DNA from: Fertoeibacter niger
GTDB taxonomy: Bacteria > Pseudomonadota > Alphaproteobacteria > Rhodobacterales > Rhodobacteraceae
DNA: 64,000 bases
NCBI RefSeq assembly: GCF_009380135.2
Contig: NZ_WHUT02000007.1
Location: 62,001-126,000, forward strand
Direction: 5' to 3'
Shown here: in pieces, positions 25,809 to 35,359 of the stretch
Layout: the number at the start of each line of letters is the position of its first letter
Position numbering within the stretch: the first letter of the stretch is position 1
Position numbers and translations under genes: made by a program
The notes under the pieces: model-generated
Database searches by the model: none
What the model was told of the DNA's origin: nothing
Seen by the model: the letters and a program-made list of their open reading frames with translations, nothing else

Positions 25809-25838
25809 AAAGCCCCGCCCGAAACGGCGGGGCTTTTT
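25809..25838. terminator. Bidirectional rho-independent terminator
   Basis: AAAGCCCCGCC (25809-25819) pairs with GGCGGGGCTTT (25826-25836) around loop CGAAAC, with a run of five T on the plus strand and A residues giving T on the minus strand. It lies between convergent tctA and the ABC ATPase gene. Confidence 0.9.
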
Positions 25839-25854
25839 GCATGCGCGGTGCCGG

Positions 25855-26931
25855 TCAGGCCAACGCCGCACCGTCCGCACCAAACAGGTGGCATTGCCCG
25901 GGGTCGGCGGTCAGGGCCACATCCGCCCCCGCGCCGATCACCTGCGCCCCGTCCATCTGCACCACCAGCGCCTCGGCCCCCGGCTGCGGCACATGCAGCA
26001 GGGTCAGCCCGCCCAGATGTTCGGCCACCTGCACCCGGCCCGTGAACATGGCGGGCCCGCCGGTCAGGCGCAGATGTTCGGGGCGAATGCCCAGCGTCAG
26101 CGCCTGACCGGCGCGCGCCACCAGCCGCCGTGGCAGCACCAGCGCCCCACCGCCCGGCAGCGCCAGCGCCGTGCCCGCCGCATCGCTGCCCTGCACCGTC
26201 ACCGGCAGAAAGTTCATCCGGGGCGAGCCGATGAAGCCCGCGACAAAGATGTTGGCCGGGTGGTGGTAAAGCTCCAGCGGCGGGCCGACCTGTGCGATAC
26301 GCCCGGCATTCATCACCACGATGCGGGTGGCCATGGTCATCGCCTCGATCTGGTCATGGGTCACATAGATCATGGTGGCGTTCAGTTCGCGGTGCAGGCG
26401 CATCAGTTCCAACCGCATGTTCACCCGCAAGGCGGCATCCAGATTCGACAGCGGCTCGTCGAACAAAAACACCTTGGGCTGGCGCACGATGGCCCGCCCG
26501 ATGGCCACCCTTTGCCGCTGCCCGCCCGACAGCGCCTTGGGGCGGCGGTCCAGCAGCGGGGTCAGTTGCAGCACATCGGCGGCGGCGCGCACGCGCTGGT
26601 CACGCTCTGCCGGGGGCACGCCCGCGATGCGCAGCGCGAAACCCATGTTTTCGGCCACCGTCATATGCGGGTAAAGCGCATAGCTTTGAAACACCATGGC
26701 CAGCCCCCGGCTGGAGGGGTCGACCTCGTTCGCGCGGGTGCCGTCGATGGTCAGCTCGCCCGCCGTGATTTCCTCCAGCCCCGCGATCATGCGCAACAGG
26801 GTGGATTTGCCGCAGCCGGACGGGCCGACAAACACCACGAAATCGCGGTCCTGCACGTCAAGGTCGATGCCCTTGATCACCTGCACCGCCCCGAAGGATT
26901 TCGTCAGCCCCGTGAGTTTCAGATCAGCCAT
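25855..26931 (-). CDS. CUT1-type sugar ABC transporter ATP-binding protein (MalK/UgpC family)
   Basis: A 358-residue ATPase. GPSGCGKST (Walker A), [16 protein letters not shown] (signature) and [13 protein letters not shown] (Walker B) are intact, and the C-terminal 120 residues form the MalK-type TOBE regulatory domain (GIRPEHLRL). One such ATPase energises two permeases and a binding protein, here those 7-9 kb upstream in the same operon. The start [14 protein letters not shown] is 8 bases inside the ROK gene's end, indicating coupling. It is the last gene of the ten-gene operon; a terminator follows. Confidence 0.95.
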   Translation of the reverse strand: MADLKLTGLTKSFGAVQVIKGIDLDVQDRDFVVFVGPSGCGKSTLLRMIAGLEEITAGELTIDGTRANEVDPSSRGLAMVFQSYALYPHMTVAENMGFALRIAGVPPAERDQRVRAAADVLQLTPLLDRRPKALSGGQRQRVAIGRAIVRQPKVFLFDEPLSNLDAALRVNMRLELMRLHRELNATMIYVTHDQIEAMTMATRIVVMNAGRIAQVGPPLELYHHPANIFVAGFIGSPRMNFLPVTVQGSDAAGTALALPGGGALVLPRRLVARAGQALTLGIRPEHLRLTGGPAMFTGRVQVAEHLGGLTLLHVPQPGAEALVVQMDGAQVIGAGADVALTADPGQCHLFGADGAALA

Positions 26932-27931
26932 CCTGCCGCCCCCCTTCCATTGCCCCGGCCCCATGGGGACCGGGCTGCATATCCTGCGCCGTGAACACCA
27001 GCCCCGCCGCGCCGATCAGCCCGGCGCGGCTGCCCAGCGCCGCCGGCACCACCGCCACATCGCGGTAGGCAGGCATGGCGCGGCGGTTGATCTCGGCCCT
27101 GATGCCGCCGATCAGCAGGTCAAAGGCATTCGCCAGCCCGCCGCCCAGCACGATCACATCGGGCGAATAAAGGTGCAAAAGGTTGGTGAACCCCCGGCCC
27201 AGCCAGCGCGCCTCATCCGCCACCAGACCTGCGGCCATGGCATCGCCCGCCCGGGCTGCACCCACCACCGACCGGGCGGTGATGCGTCCACCCTCGGCCT
27301 GCTGCGCGATCGCCTCTCCCCCGGGCCGTTTCGCCAGACGCCCGCCGTTGCGGCCCAGCGCGGTGCCCGAGGCCAGCGCCTCGAAACAGCCCACGGCCCC
27401 GCAAAAACAGCGCGGACCGCTGCCCGCGATGGTCATGTGGCCGATCTCGGCGGCCAGCCCCCGGCTGCCGTGAAATACCCGGCCCTGCGTGATCACCCCG
27501 CCGCCGATTCCGGTGGACACGGTGACAAACACCACCGTGCCCTGCCCGCGCCCCGCGCCAAAGCGCCATTCGCCCAGCGCCGCCGCATTGGCGTCATTCT
27601 CCAGCCAGACCGGCAGGCCCAGCCGTTCGCGCAACCGTGCGGCCAGCGGCACATTCTGCCAGCCATCCAGCGTGGGCGGCGCGATCATCAGCCCTGCCAG
27701 CGGGTCCAGCGGCCCCGGCGCGCCGATGCCCATGCCGATGGGCCGCAACCCCGGGCGCTCGGCCATCACCCGCCCGGCCAGCGCCGCAATCTGGGCGATC
27801 ACGGCCTCTGGCCCGGCACGGGCCCGCGTGGGTTCCGCCGCATGGGCCAGCACCCTGCCGTCACGGGCCACCAAGGCCGCGCGCAGATCCGTGCCCCCCA
27901 GATCGACGGCAAGGGCGGCCTCGGCTGTCAT
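26924..27931 (-). CDS. ROK-family sugar kinase
   Basis: A 335-residue protein. [13 protein letters not shown] (Asp10-Thr14) binds ATP phosphate, [13 protein letters not shown] carries the catalytic Asp, and [21 protein letters not shown] is the ROK zinc motif (CxCGxxGCxE). There is no N-terminal helix-turn-helix, so it is a kinase rather than a NagC-type repressor. ROK kinases include glucokinase, N-acetylmannosamine kinase and allose kinase. Its start overlaps the stop of the epimerase-like gene by 4 bases; a kinase-epimerase pair of this type resembles AlsK-AlsE of the allose pathway (inference). Confidence 0.88.
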   Translation of the reverse strand: MTAEAALAVDLGGTDLRAALVARDGRVLAHAAEPTRARAGPEAVIAQIAALAGRVMAERPGLRPIGMGIGAPGPLDPLAGLMIAPPTLDGWQNVPLAARLRERLGLPVWLENDANAAALGEWRFGAGRGQGTVVFVTVSTGIGGGVITQGRVFHGSRGLAAEIGHMTIAGSGPRCFCGAVGCFEALASGTALGRNGGRLAKRPGGEAIAQQAEGGRITARSVVGAARAGDAMAAGLVADEARWLGRGFTNLLHLYSPDVIVLGGGLANAFDLLIGGIRAEINRRAMPAYRDVAVVPAALGSRAGLIGAAGLVFTAQDMQPGPHGAGAMEGGRQDG

Positions 27932-28635
27932 GCCAAAGGCTCCATCCCGTGCAGCCAGCCGATACACGCCGCCAGATCGGGGTCGCCAAAGGCCAGCGAG
28001 CCCAGAACCACGGTTTCAGCCCCCGCGCGGCGCAGCAGGGGCACGGTTTCCTGCCTTATGCCGCCATCCGCCGCCAGAATGATGCGCTGCGGCATGGCGG
28101 CGATCAGCGCCCGCGCTTCGGCCAGCCGGTCAGCCGCCTCGGGGGCCAGCGACTGCCCCTTCACCCCGATGCGGGTGCCCAGCAGGGTGAACATCTGCAC
28201 CTGCGGCAGAAAGGGTGCGGCCACCTCCACCGGCGTTTCCAGCCGCAGCACCACGCCGCCCGCCACACCCGCAGCCTGCGCCAGCGCCAGCGCCCGCAGC
28301 CCGGCCTCGCCGGTTTCGGCATGGACCGAGATCAGGCTGGCCCCCGCGTCGATGAACTGGCGTGTCTGGTCCTCGACCACATCGGCCCCGACCATCAGAT
28401 GCACATGGATCGGCACGGCGGTCAGCTGCGCGATGCGGGCCACCAGATCGGGAAAGAATAGATAGCCGGGGGCAAAACGACCATCGGCCACGTCGATGTG
28501 GTGCAGATCGGCAAGGGGTTCGATCCGTTCCAGATCGCGCTGCATGTTCGCCAGATCGGCAGACCACAGCGAAAACTCGGCCAGCAGGCGGTGGCCGGGC
28601 AGGCGGGCAATGGCGGCAAGATGGTCGGGGGTCAT
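27928..28635 (-). CDS. Ribulose-phosphate 3-epimerase-like enzyme (possibly ketohexose-6-phosphate 3-epimerase)
   Basis: A 235-residue TIM barrel of the Rpe family. Metal-binding residues are in place: HHIDVADGRFAP (His46, Asp48), HVHLMV (His79) and ILAADGGI (Asp190). It differs from housekeeping Rpe by the segment GYLFFPDLV where Rpe has a NITFGP-like loop, and by an N-terminal extension, both of which suit an AlsE-like allulose-6-phosphate epimerase or another non-housekeeping role. Overlaps of 4 bases on both sides tie it to the ROK kinase and the hydrolase genes. Confidence 0.82.
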   Translation of the reverse strand: MTPDHLAAIARLPGHRLLAEFSLWSADLANMQRDLERIEPLADLHHIDVADGRFAPGYLFFPDLVARIAQLTAVPIHVHLMVGADVVEDQTRQFIDAGASLISVHAETGEAGLRALALAQAAGVAGGVVLRLETPVEVAAPFLPQVQMFTLLGTRIGVKGQSLAPEAADRLAEARALIAAMPQRIILAADGGIRQETVPLLRRAGAETVVLGSLAFGDPDLAACIGWLHGMEPLA

Positions 28636-29378
28636 GGCTGGGCCTTGGCAACAGAGGACAGGAAAGCGGCAAGCGCCGTGCGGATGGCAGCAAGATGCGC
28701 CTCGGGGGCGGTGGATTTGGGCGGCACTTCGGCCAGCCGCGCACCGGGAATGGCGGCGGCCAGTTGCCCGGCGGTGGCCAGCGGGTGAATCATGTCGCCG
28801 TCATTGGCCAGGATCAGGCATGGCAGGCGCAAGGCTGCGGCATCCCGTGGCGTGATGCCCGGACCATCGGCGGCAATATCGGCCAGCACCGTGGCAAATT
28901 CCGCGGCATCGGGGCGGTCGCAATAGGCCAGAAGCGAGGCCAGATTGTCGGGCGCATCGCGCGCCAGCCGCTGGCCCAAGGCGCTGGCGGCAAAGGTGGC
29001 GCGCGCCTTTGCGGGTGGCATGCGGCGCAGCAGGCCGGCGATGTCGCGCACCGGGGCCATGTTGGCGGGTGCCGGGTCAAACCCCCATGCCGGGCGTATC
29101 AGGACCAGACCCGCCACCCGTGCGGGATGCAGGCAGGCCAGCCGCAGCGCGATCGCGGCCCCCATGGAAATGCCCGCCGCCACAAAACGCGGAGCCTGCA
29201 CCGCCGCCAGCGCTTCATCGGCAAACATCGCCAGCGAAAACGGCCGCTCCGCCCCAAGGCCCGTGCCGCCATGGCCCCGGCTGTTGCGCGTCACGCGCTG
29301 CGCCGGTGTTTCGGGCCAGTGACGCATCACCTGCGCCTCATCCCCGCCAAGCCCGTGCTGGAACAGAACCACCGTCAC
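28632..29378 (-). CDS. Alpha/beta hydrolase
   Basis: A 248-residue hydrolase. The oxyanion start VVLFQHGLGGD, nucleophile elbow AAGISMGAA (Ser71), the acid in ILANDGDMIHPL and a C-terminal His near PPKSTAPEAH form a likely catalytic triad. It lacks a signal peptide, so it acts in the cytoplasm. The start is GTG, overlapping the stop of the sugar isomerase-like gene by 4 bases (GTGA). In this operon it might cleave an ester or a lactone formed by the neighbouring dehydrogenase; this is inference. Confidence 0.8.
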   Translation of the reverse strand: MTVVLFQHGLGGDEAQVMRHWPETPAQRVTRNSRGHGGTGLGAERPFSLAMFADEALAAVQAPRFVAAGISMGAAIALRLACLHPARVAGLVLIRPAWGFDPAPANMAPVRDIAGLLRRMPPAKARATFAASALGQRLARDAPDNLASLLAYCDRPDAAEFATVLADIAADGPGITPRDAAALRLPCLILANDGDMIHPLATAGQLAAAIPGARLAEVPPKSTAPEAHLAAIRTALAAFLSSVAKAQP

Positions 29379-30196
29379 AGCAGCGCCTTCAGATAACGCG
29401 CCACGCCCGGGGCCTCGGCAGCCTCCAGCCCGTGGGTGACAAGCGGGCCGTCAAACCCCGCGGCCCGCAACCCTGCGACAAAGGCCGGAAAATCGACGAT
29501 CCCCGCGCCAGCCGTGGCAAAACGGCCATCGGCCTGCCGGTCCTTGGCATGGGCCATGGCGATATGGCCCGCCGACCGGTCTATGGCCGCCGCCACGATG
29601 CGCCGGGCCTGATCCGGGGTCGCCTGTTCAAAGAGGTTAGCCGGGTCCAGCACGATTTTCAGGCGCGGCGAGGCCATCTCGCCGATCAGCCGCCGCGCAT
29701 CCGCCGCCGAGGTCACGATATTCGCCTGTTCAGGCTCGATGCCCAGCGTCACGCCTGCCGCCTCGGCCAAGGTCAGGGCCGCAGCCATCTCGCGCGCCAT
29801 GTCGGCCCATGCCGCCGGTTCGGCATTGGCGGGGTGATGCGCCCATTGGTCAGTCGCATGCCGCGTGCCGGTGCACAGCGTCACCAGCGGAATGCCAAGG
29901 CGGGCCGCGACCGCGATCACCACCCCCAGCCCCCCCAGCCCCGCCGCGCGCTGCGCCGGATCGGGATGCGCCATGTTGTAGGTGCCCGACAGCGCCGCCA
30001 GTTCCACGCCCGTGGCCGTGGCCGCAGCGGCGATACCGTCAAGCACCGCATCGGGCGGCAGGTCTGCGGGCAGCGACGGCAGCCCGGCACAGGCCAGATT
30101 GAACTGCACCGCGCCATAGCCCGCATCACGCGCAGCCCCCAGCACCGCCAGCGGCTGTGTGCCCGCAAAGGTCTTGGCAAAGATGCCCAGCCGCAT
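29375..30196 (-). CDS. Sugar phosphate isomerase/epimerase-like TIM barrel
   Basis: A 273-residue AP-endonuclease-2-like barrel. LGIFAKTFAGTQPLAVLGAARDAGYGAVQFN begins the barrel; EPEQANIV, LDPANLFE, AMAHAKD and the terminal VTHGLEA supply the usual Glu, Asp, His and Glu metal ligands. Family members isomerise or epimerise keto-sugars, and some split 3-keto-glycosides. Its ATG shares one base with the stop of the Gfo/Idh gene (TGATG). I chose this start because the longer frame upstream lies wholly inside that gene. Confidence 0.85.
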   Translation of the reverse strand: MRLGIFAKTFAGTQPLAVLGAARDAGYGAVQFNLACAGLPSLPADLPPDAVLDGIAAAATATGVELAALSGTYNMAHPDPAQRAAGLGGLGVVIAVAARLGIPLVTLCTGTRHATDQWAHHPANAEPAAWADMAREMAAALTLAEAAGVTLGIEPEQANIVTSAADARRLIGEMASPRLKIVLDPANLFEQATPDQARRIVAAAIDRSAGHIAMAHAKDRQADGRFATAGAGIVDFPAFVAGLRAAGFDGPLVTHGLEAAEAPGVARYLKALL

Positions 30197-31272
30197 CACA
30201 CCGCCCCCGTGACGGAGGCCAGCGCAACCCGCCCGCCGCTTTCCACAGACCGGGCAATGGCCACCATGGCGCGGATCGACGCGATGCCATCCTGCACATC
30301 GGCCCCGCGCAGCGGCGCGCCGGTCAGCGCGGCATCGGCCAACCCCTCCAGCTGACGGCGGAAGAAATGGCCGTCGGCCCCCAGCGGCTTGCGGATCGTC
30401 GCATCGCTTTCGTGGAAAATCTCGACTTCCGCCGCGCGGAAATACCATGGGTTGAAGATTTTCGCCGTGACTGACCCGTTTTCACCGTAAAGCTGAAACC
30501 CCTCGTGCCAGTCCATCCGCACGGCCACCGTCAGATCCAGATGGCCCAGGGCACCGCTGGCAAATTCGGTCTCGACGAACCAGCAATAGGCGCCGAACCG
30601 TTCCAGCAGGCGGGCACGCACGGCCACGATCTCGCCGCACAGGAAGCGGGCCGTGTCCACCAGATGCGAGCCATGGGCCAGCATGAAATACTGCCGCAGG
30701 TCGGCCTTGGGGTTGCCTGCGGGCTTGCGCGCCAGCGCGCTTGTCACCGGCAGAGGCTGAATGGCGTCGGTGTTGGTGTAGCGGTGGGTGCTGTCGCAAT
30801 ACCAGGCCTTCAGCGCCAGCACCTGCCCCATGTCCTGCTGCACGAAATCGCGGGCGGCCTCCAGCGCCGGGTCAAAGCGCTTCATGTGCCCCACCTGCAA
30901 CAGGCAGCCCGAGGTGGCCACGGCATCGGCCAGCGCCTGCCCCTCTTCGACCGACACGCCGATGGGTTTTTCGCACAGCACATGCTTGCCCGCCTGCAAC
31001 GCCTTGATCGCCATAGGCACATGCCAGGCGTCGGATGTGGCGATGATCACCGCCTCCAGATCCGGGTCGGCCAGCATCATGTCGTAATCGGCAAAGGCCT
31101 TTTGCGGGGCATGGGTGGCCTGCATCCGCGCCAGCAGGTCAGGTGCCGTATCGCAGATGGCGTAAAGATCGGCGTTGCGCGCCTTGGTGCAGGATTCCAG
31201 ATGGGCGAATTGTGCGATCGGGCCACAGCCCAGTACGCCGACGCGCAGGCGTCGGTCTTGCTTGCGGATCAT
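30196..31272 (-). CDS. Gfo/Idh/MocA-family sugar dehydrogenase
   Basis: A 358-residue oxidoreductase. The NAD(P) Rossmann start RVGVLGCGPIAQFAHLES, the conserved EKPIG (residues about 99-103) after AGKHVLC, and the C-terminal alpha/beta domain match the family; the catalytic His lies in the MLAHGSHLVDTARFL region. Such enzymes oxidise a ring hydroxyl of a sugar or cyclitol, often C3 or C2. AGGAG lies seven bases upstream of the start. It sits between two isomerase-like genes, a pairing seen in inositol and 3-keto-glycoside pathways. Confidence 0.9.
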   Translation of the reverse strand: MIRKQDRRLRVGVLGCGPIAQFAHLESCTKARNADLYAICDTAPDLLARMQATHAPQKAFADYDMMLADPDLEAVIIATSDAWHVPMAIKALQAGKHVLCEKPIGVSVEEGQALADAVATSGCLLQVGHMKRFDPALEAARDFVQQDMGQVLALKAWYCDSTHRYTNTDAIQPLPVTSALARKPAGNPKADLRQYFMLAHGSHLVDTARFLCGEIVAVRARLLERFGAYCWFVETEFASGALGHLDLTVAVRMDWHEGFQLYGENGSVTAKIFNPWYFRAAEVEIFHESDATIRKPLGADGHFFRRQLEGLADAALTGAPLRGADVQDGIASIRAMVAIARSVESGGRVALASVTGAV

Positions 31273-31282
31273 GTCGTTTCTC

Positions 31283-32101
31283 CTAAAGCCCGAGACGGCG
31301 AAGCGTGGCGCGGTTGGTTTTCACGGCGGCGGCAGGATCGGCTGCGGCGGTGGCGGATTCCTCCTCCAGCACCAGCCAGCCGTTGAACTGCGGGGCAGCC
31401 GTGGCGGCAGCGATGACGGCCGGCGTGTCGCACACACCGTCGCCCAGCATGGCCCACTGGCCCTGCGCATCCACATCCTTGAGGTGGACATAGCGGATGC
31501 GCGCGGCATGGCTGGCCAGAGTATCACCCATGTCCTGCCCGCCGCGCAGGATATGGCCGGTGTCGGGCACCCAGCCCACGCCGGGATCCAGCAGGGCAAA
31601 GATGCGGTCATAATCGGCGCGGTCGAACAGCAGCGTGTTGTGATGCGAGGACGGATGCACCGCCACCTGCACGCCCGCCGCCTGCCCGATCTCGGCCGCG
31701 CGGTTGTAAACCTCTGCCGCCACGGCGAAATGCGCATCGCGTGGCCCGTCTGTCACCACGGTGGCCGACCCCATCGACACCAGCGCGCCGGGGAAATGTG
31801 CGGCATAGCCGACCCAGCGTTTCGCAGCCTCCAGATCCGCCGCGATGTGGTCGGGGCGGGCAAAGCCGCTGTCGGACCCAAAGGCAAAGGCCACCAGCCG
31901 CAGCCCCGCCGCATCCAGCGCGCGGCCAAAGGCGGCGGGATCAGTGGCGTAATGGCCGATCATCGTGTCGGTGATCTCGATCCCGGCATAGCCACCGTCG
32001 GCAATCGCGCGGATCAGGTCATCCGGCCCGCCGGTGAAACGGGGGCCCAGCATTTCCCAGGTGAAGGTCTGGCAGGCGATCTGCAACTTTGTCATGGTCA
32101 T
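31283..32101 (-). CDS. IolE/MocC-like sugar isomerase or dehydratase-type TIM barrel
   Basis: A 272-residue barrel of the xylose-isomerase-like superfamily. QIACQTFTWEMLGPRF at the start and VAVHPSSHHNTLLFD, GWVPDTGHILRGG, YVHLKDVD and WLVLEEES near the C-terminus carry the metal-binding Glu/Asp/His set. The pattern resembles inosose dehydratase IolE and MocC. The start MTMTKLQ overlaps the permease stop by 4 bases; six bases downstream a second ATG is possible. It differs clearly from the other isomerase gene in the operon, so two different steps are likely. Confidence 0.85.
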   Translation of the reverse strand: MTMTKLQIACQTFTWEMLGPRFTGGPDDLIRAIADGGYAGIEITDTMIGHYATDPAAFGRALDAAGLRLVAFAFGSDSGFARPDHIAADLEAAKRWVGYAAHFPGALVSMGSATVVTDGPRDAHFAVAAEVYNRAAEIGQAAGVQVAVHPSSHHNTLLFDRADYDRIFALLDPGVGWVPDTGHILRGGQDMGDTLASHAARIRYVHLKDVDAQGQWAMLGDGVCDTPAVIAAATAAPQFNGWLVLEEESATAAADPAAAVKTNRATLRRLGL

Positions 32102-32934
32102 TCCTTGATGCCGCCCTGGGTCAGGCCTTCGATGATGTGGCGCTGGAAGAACAGCACCAGCAGGATCAACGGCAGCGTCACCACGGCAGAGGCCGCCGCA
32201 ATGTCGCCCCAGGGCACATAGTAAAGGTTGGTGAAATTGGCGATTCCGACCGGAATCGTCTGGGTGCGTTCGTCCGAGGTGAAGGCCAGCGCAAAGAGAA
32301 ACTCGTTCCAGGCCGTGATGAAGGCCAAAAGGCCGGTCGTCACCAGACCCGGGCCCGACATCGGCAGGATCACATACCACAGCAGCCCGGGGGTCGAGAC
32401 GCCATCCATCCGCGCGGCCTCGTCGATCTCGCGCGGCAGCGTTTCGAAATAGCCGAACATCACCCAGGTGACGATGGGCAGGCACAGAGCCAGATAGGTC
32501 AGCACCAGCACCGCATAGGTATCCAGCAGCCCCAGCGCCGAGGCCAGCAGGTAAAGCGGCCCCACCAGCGCGATCTGCGGAAACATCGACACCGACAGGA
32601 TCAGGAACAGGATGCCATAACGCCCCCTGATCCGCAGCCGCGACAGCGCAAAGGCCGCAAGTGACCCCACCGTCAGGCACAAAAGCGTGGTGCAGGCCGA
32701 CACGATGGCCGAGTTTATCATGTAGCGGTGCAGGCCCTTTTCAACGAAGGCGTTGAAATAATGCACGAATGTCACCGGATCGGGGATCAGCCGCGGCGTG
32801 CCTGATGTCAGCGCCTTGTCCATCTGCAAAGAGGTCGAGAATTGCCAGATGAACGGCCCGACCGACCAGATCAGGATCAGCGCCGCCGCCAGCCCGATCA
32901 GGGCGCGGCGCAGGGGCGTGCGGCGGCCGGTCAT
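32098..32934 (-). CDS. CUT1 sugar ABC transporter permease (MalG-like)
   Basis: A 278-residue membrane protein with six hydrophobic segments. The coupling-helix EAA motif reads EAARMDGVSTPGLLWYVILPMSGPG. The N-terminal LIWSVGPFIWQFSTSL and the C-terminal FFQRHIIEGLTQGGIKE are typical of MalG-type subunits, the last binding into the ATPase dimer. It overlaps both neighbours by 4 bases. The frame upstream of the ATG is a shadow of the other permease gene. Confidence 0.93.
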   Translation of the reverse strand: MTGRRTPLRRALIGLAAALILIWSVGPFIWQFSTSLQMDKALTSGTPRLIPDPVTFVHYFNAFVEKGLHRYMINSAIVSACTTLLCLTVGSLAAFALSRLRIRGRYGILFLILSVSMFPQIALVGPLYLLASALGLLDTYAVLVLTYLALCLPIVTWVMFGYFETLPREIDEAARMDGVSTPGLLWYVILPMSGPGLVTTGLLAFITAWNEFLFALAFTSDERTQTIPVGIANFTNLYYVPWGDIAAASAVVTLPLILLVLFFQRHIIEGLTQGGIKE

Positions 32935-33860
32935 GACAGCCTCCGCAACTGGCTGACCATGAAGATCACGAAGACCAACGCGATCAGCCCCTCGGTGATG
33001 AACATCGCGGTGGATATGGTGGAGCCGTAGCCGAATTGCAGCGTGGCAAACAGCACCTTGTAAGACAGGGTAGACAGGGTTTCGGTGCTGTCGCCCGGCC
33101 CGCCGCCGGTCAGCACATAAACCAGATCGAACACGCGAAACGCATCCAGCGCCCGCAGCATGCCCGCGATCAGCAGCGTGGGCAGCAGCAGCGGCAGGCG
33201 CACATGCCAGAAGGTCGCCCAGGCCTTTGCCCCGTCCATCCGCGCCGCCTCGGTCAGCGAGGCCGGGATGGTCTGCAACCCGGTCAGCAGCAGCAACGCC
33301 ATGAAGGGCGTGGTTTTCCACACATCGGCGATGATGATGGTCCACATCGCGGTGTCGGGCGAGCCATACCAGTTCACGTTCTGGTCGATCAGCCCCAGTT
33401 GCAGCAACACATAGTTGATCACCCCGAACTGCCCGTCGAACAGCCAGCCGAACATCTTTGACGTGACTACCGTGGGCATCGCCCAGGGGATCAGCATCGC
33501 CGCGCGCACGATGCCCCGGCCCGGAAACGCCTCCACCAGCACCAGCGCCATGGCCAGACCGATCAGCGTTTCCAGCAGGGTGGAAACGGCGGTGAACCAC
33601 ATCGTATGGCCCCAGGCCTTCCAGAACAGCGCATCACCCATCAGGCGGGCGTAATTGTCGAAACCCGTGAAATCATCTGTGCGCGAAATCAGCGAGGTAT
33701 TGGTGAACGACAGGTAGATGCCATTCACAATCGGATAAAGCGCCACCGACCCTAGTGCGACAAAGGCCGGAAGCAGCAGCAGCCAGGGCCAGAGGGTGCC
33801 GCGAAGCACCCTCCCTGTCCCACCCGGCGGGCGCGGTGCTGGATGAGACGCCTCTGCCAT
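32931..33860 (-). CDS. CUT1 sugar ABC transporter permease (MalF/UgpA-like)
   Basis: A 309-residue membrane protein with six hydrophobic segments, starting with LWPWLLLLPAFVALGSVALYPIVNGIYLSF. The EAA motif reads EAARMDGAKAWATFWHVRLPLLLP. It follows the binding-protein gene with only three bases between them, unlike the other transporters in this window, which have a hairpin there. It pairs with the MalG-like subunit next to it. Confidence 0.93.
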   Translation of the reverse strand: MAEASHPAPRPPGGTGRVLRGTLWPWLLLLPAFVALGSVALYPIVNGIYLSFTNTSLISRTDDFTGFDNYARLMGDALFWKAWGHTMWFTAVSTLLETLIGLAMALVLVEAFPGRGIVRAAMLIPWAMPTVVTSKMFGWLFDGQFGVINYVLLQLGLIDQNVNWYGSPDTAMWTIIIADVWKTTPFMALLLLTGLQTIPASLTEAARMDGAKAWATFWHVRLPLLLPTLLIAGMLRALDAFRVFDLVYVLTGGGPGDSTETLSTLSYKVLFATLQFGYGSTISTAMFITEGLIALVFVIFMVSQLRRLS

Positions 33861-33863
33861 GGG

Positions 33864-35192
33864 TCAGGCCACGATCCGGTTGATCTCGGTCGCCAGCGCG
33901 TCCATTTCGGCCTGCACATTGCCCGAAACGAAGGCCTTGGAGATGCCCGATTGCAGCGCCAGCGACACTTCGGAATATTTGGGCGTGATCGGGCGGGCGG
34001 TGGCCCCGGTGAACACGCTTTGCAGGCTTGCCATGAAGGGCTGTTCGGCCTTGATCGTGGCATCGTCGAACAGGTTGGCGCGGGTGGGGGCCAGACCGAA
34101 GTTCAGCGCAATGCGCTGCTGCACCTCGGCCGACGACAGCCAGGTCAGGAATTCCACCGCGGCCTCGCGGTACTTTGAATTGGCGTTGATGCCCAGCTGA
34201 TAGCCGCCCAGACAGGCCGCGCTCTTGCCACCATCAAAGGCGGGCAGCGGGGCGACACCCACCTTGTCCACCACATCCGACGCCGCAGGGTCTTGCGCGA
34301 TCGGATAGACATAGGACCAGTTGCGCATGAACGTGCCCCGGCCCGCCGTGAACGGCATGCGCGAGGGTTCCTCATCCCAGCTCAGCACGTTCTGCGGGCT
34401 GATCTTGGTGGTAGCGATCGTGTCATACAGGAACTGGATCGCGGCCACCGCCTCGGGCTGGTTGACCAGCGCGCTCTTGCCATCGGCGGCAAGGATCGCG
34501 CCGTTGTTCGAGGTGATGATTTCCACCGCGTCGCAAACCAGCACTTCGGCCTGTTTGCCCTGCCACAGATAGCCGAATTCGGCGTCGCCCGCACCTTGGG
34601 CGGCGGCGGCCAGCGTGGCCATCTGATCCCAGGTGGTCGGCACCTCGGCACCCATCTTTTCCAGAATGTCGCGGCGGTAATACAGCATGCCCGAATCCAT
34701 GAACCAGGGCAGCGCGGTCAACTGGTTGTTGTAGGTGCAGGCGGCCACGGTGCCGCTGAAGTAATCCTTGGTATCGGGGAAATATTCGCCCAGCGGCAGC
34801 GCCCATCCGGCCTCGGCGAAGCCGGCGATCCAGATCACATCCTGGCTGAACACATCGGGGGTGCCGTCAGCGCGGGCCAGCTGCTGCACAAGCCCCTGAA
34901 ACACCTCGGTCGAAGAGCTGGGCGGCGGCAGTTCGATAAAGCGCACAAAGATGCGGTCCTGCGATTCGTTGAACGTGTCGCACAGGTCGCCAAAGCTTTC
35001 CTTGCCGAAGAAGGCGGCGCTGGCAAAGGAGATCTCGACCCGGCTTTGCGCCCGGGCGCGGGTGACGCCAAGGCCCGCCATGCCGGCAGCACCAAAGGCG
35101 GCAGAGGTTTGCAGGAACTGGCGGCGGCTGGTCATGCTGCGGTCGGCCAGTTTGACGGGGCCGTGAACCGGCCCTTTGGCTGTATGTGTCAT
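33864..35192 (-). CDS. CUT1 sugar ABC transporter substrate-binding protein, Tat-exported
   Basis: A 442-residue periplasmic protein. The N-terminus bears the twin-arginine motif SRRQFLQ, then the hydrophobic AAFGAAGMAGLGV and a cleavage site near RARA. The mature part is a family-1 solute-binding fold (VEISFASAAFFGKESFGD, GRGTFMRNWSYVYP). The start at the outer ATG is supported by GGGAGG six bases upstream; an inner ATG 57 bases later directly before the Tat motif is possible. Export in folded form by Tat is unusual but known for sugar-binding proteins. It heads the ten-gene operon. Confidence 0.92.
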   Translation of the reverse strand: MTHTAKGPVHGPVKLADRSMTSRRQFLQTSAAFGAAGMAGLGVTRARAQSRVEISFASAAFFGKESFGDLCDTFNESQDRIFVRFIELPPPSSSTEVFQGLVQQLARADGTPDVFSQDVIWIAGFAEAGWALPLGEYFPDTKDYFSGTVAACTYNNQLTALPWFMDSGMLYYRRDILEKMGAEVPTTWDQMATLAAAAQGAGDAEFGYLWQGKQAEVLVCDAVEIITSNNGAILAADGKSALVNQPEAVAAIQFLYDTIATTKISPQNVLSWDEEPSRMPFTAGRGTFMRNWSYVYPIAQDPAASDVVDKVGVAPLPAFDGGKSAACLGGYQLGINANSKYREAAVEFLTWLSSAEVQQRIALNFGLAPTRANLFDDATIKAEQPFMASLQSVFTGATARPITPKYSEVSLALQSGISKAFVSGNVQAEMDALATEINRIVA

Positions 35193-35359
35193 TTCATCCT
35201 CCCTGATGGTCGGCAGCGGCCCTCACGCCATCGCTGACTTGTCGAACGTAGTTTAAAAATTTATCGCGCGTCAACAAAAAACATGCTTTAAATGCGGGCA
35301 GCCAGCAGGGATGCTGCCCGCACGAAGGGCAGGCCCCGCCACGACGATGAGGGAAGGAA
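35193..35359. promoter_or_regulatory. Divergent promoter region of the sugar operon and the second Gfo/Idh gene
   Basis: An A/T-rich gap between divergent genes. On the minus strand TTGACG (about 35269-35274) is a good -35 box for the ten-gene operon. A perfect 9-bp inverted repeat, GCGGGCAGC (35294-35302) and GCTGCCCGC (35313-35321), lies in the leader of the plus-strand gene. AGGGAAGGA precedes the plus-strand start. A LacI protein encoded 2 kb away probably acts here, but no classic LacI operator was seen. Confidence 0.55.
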
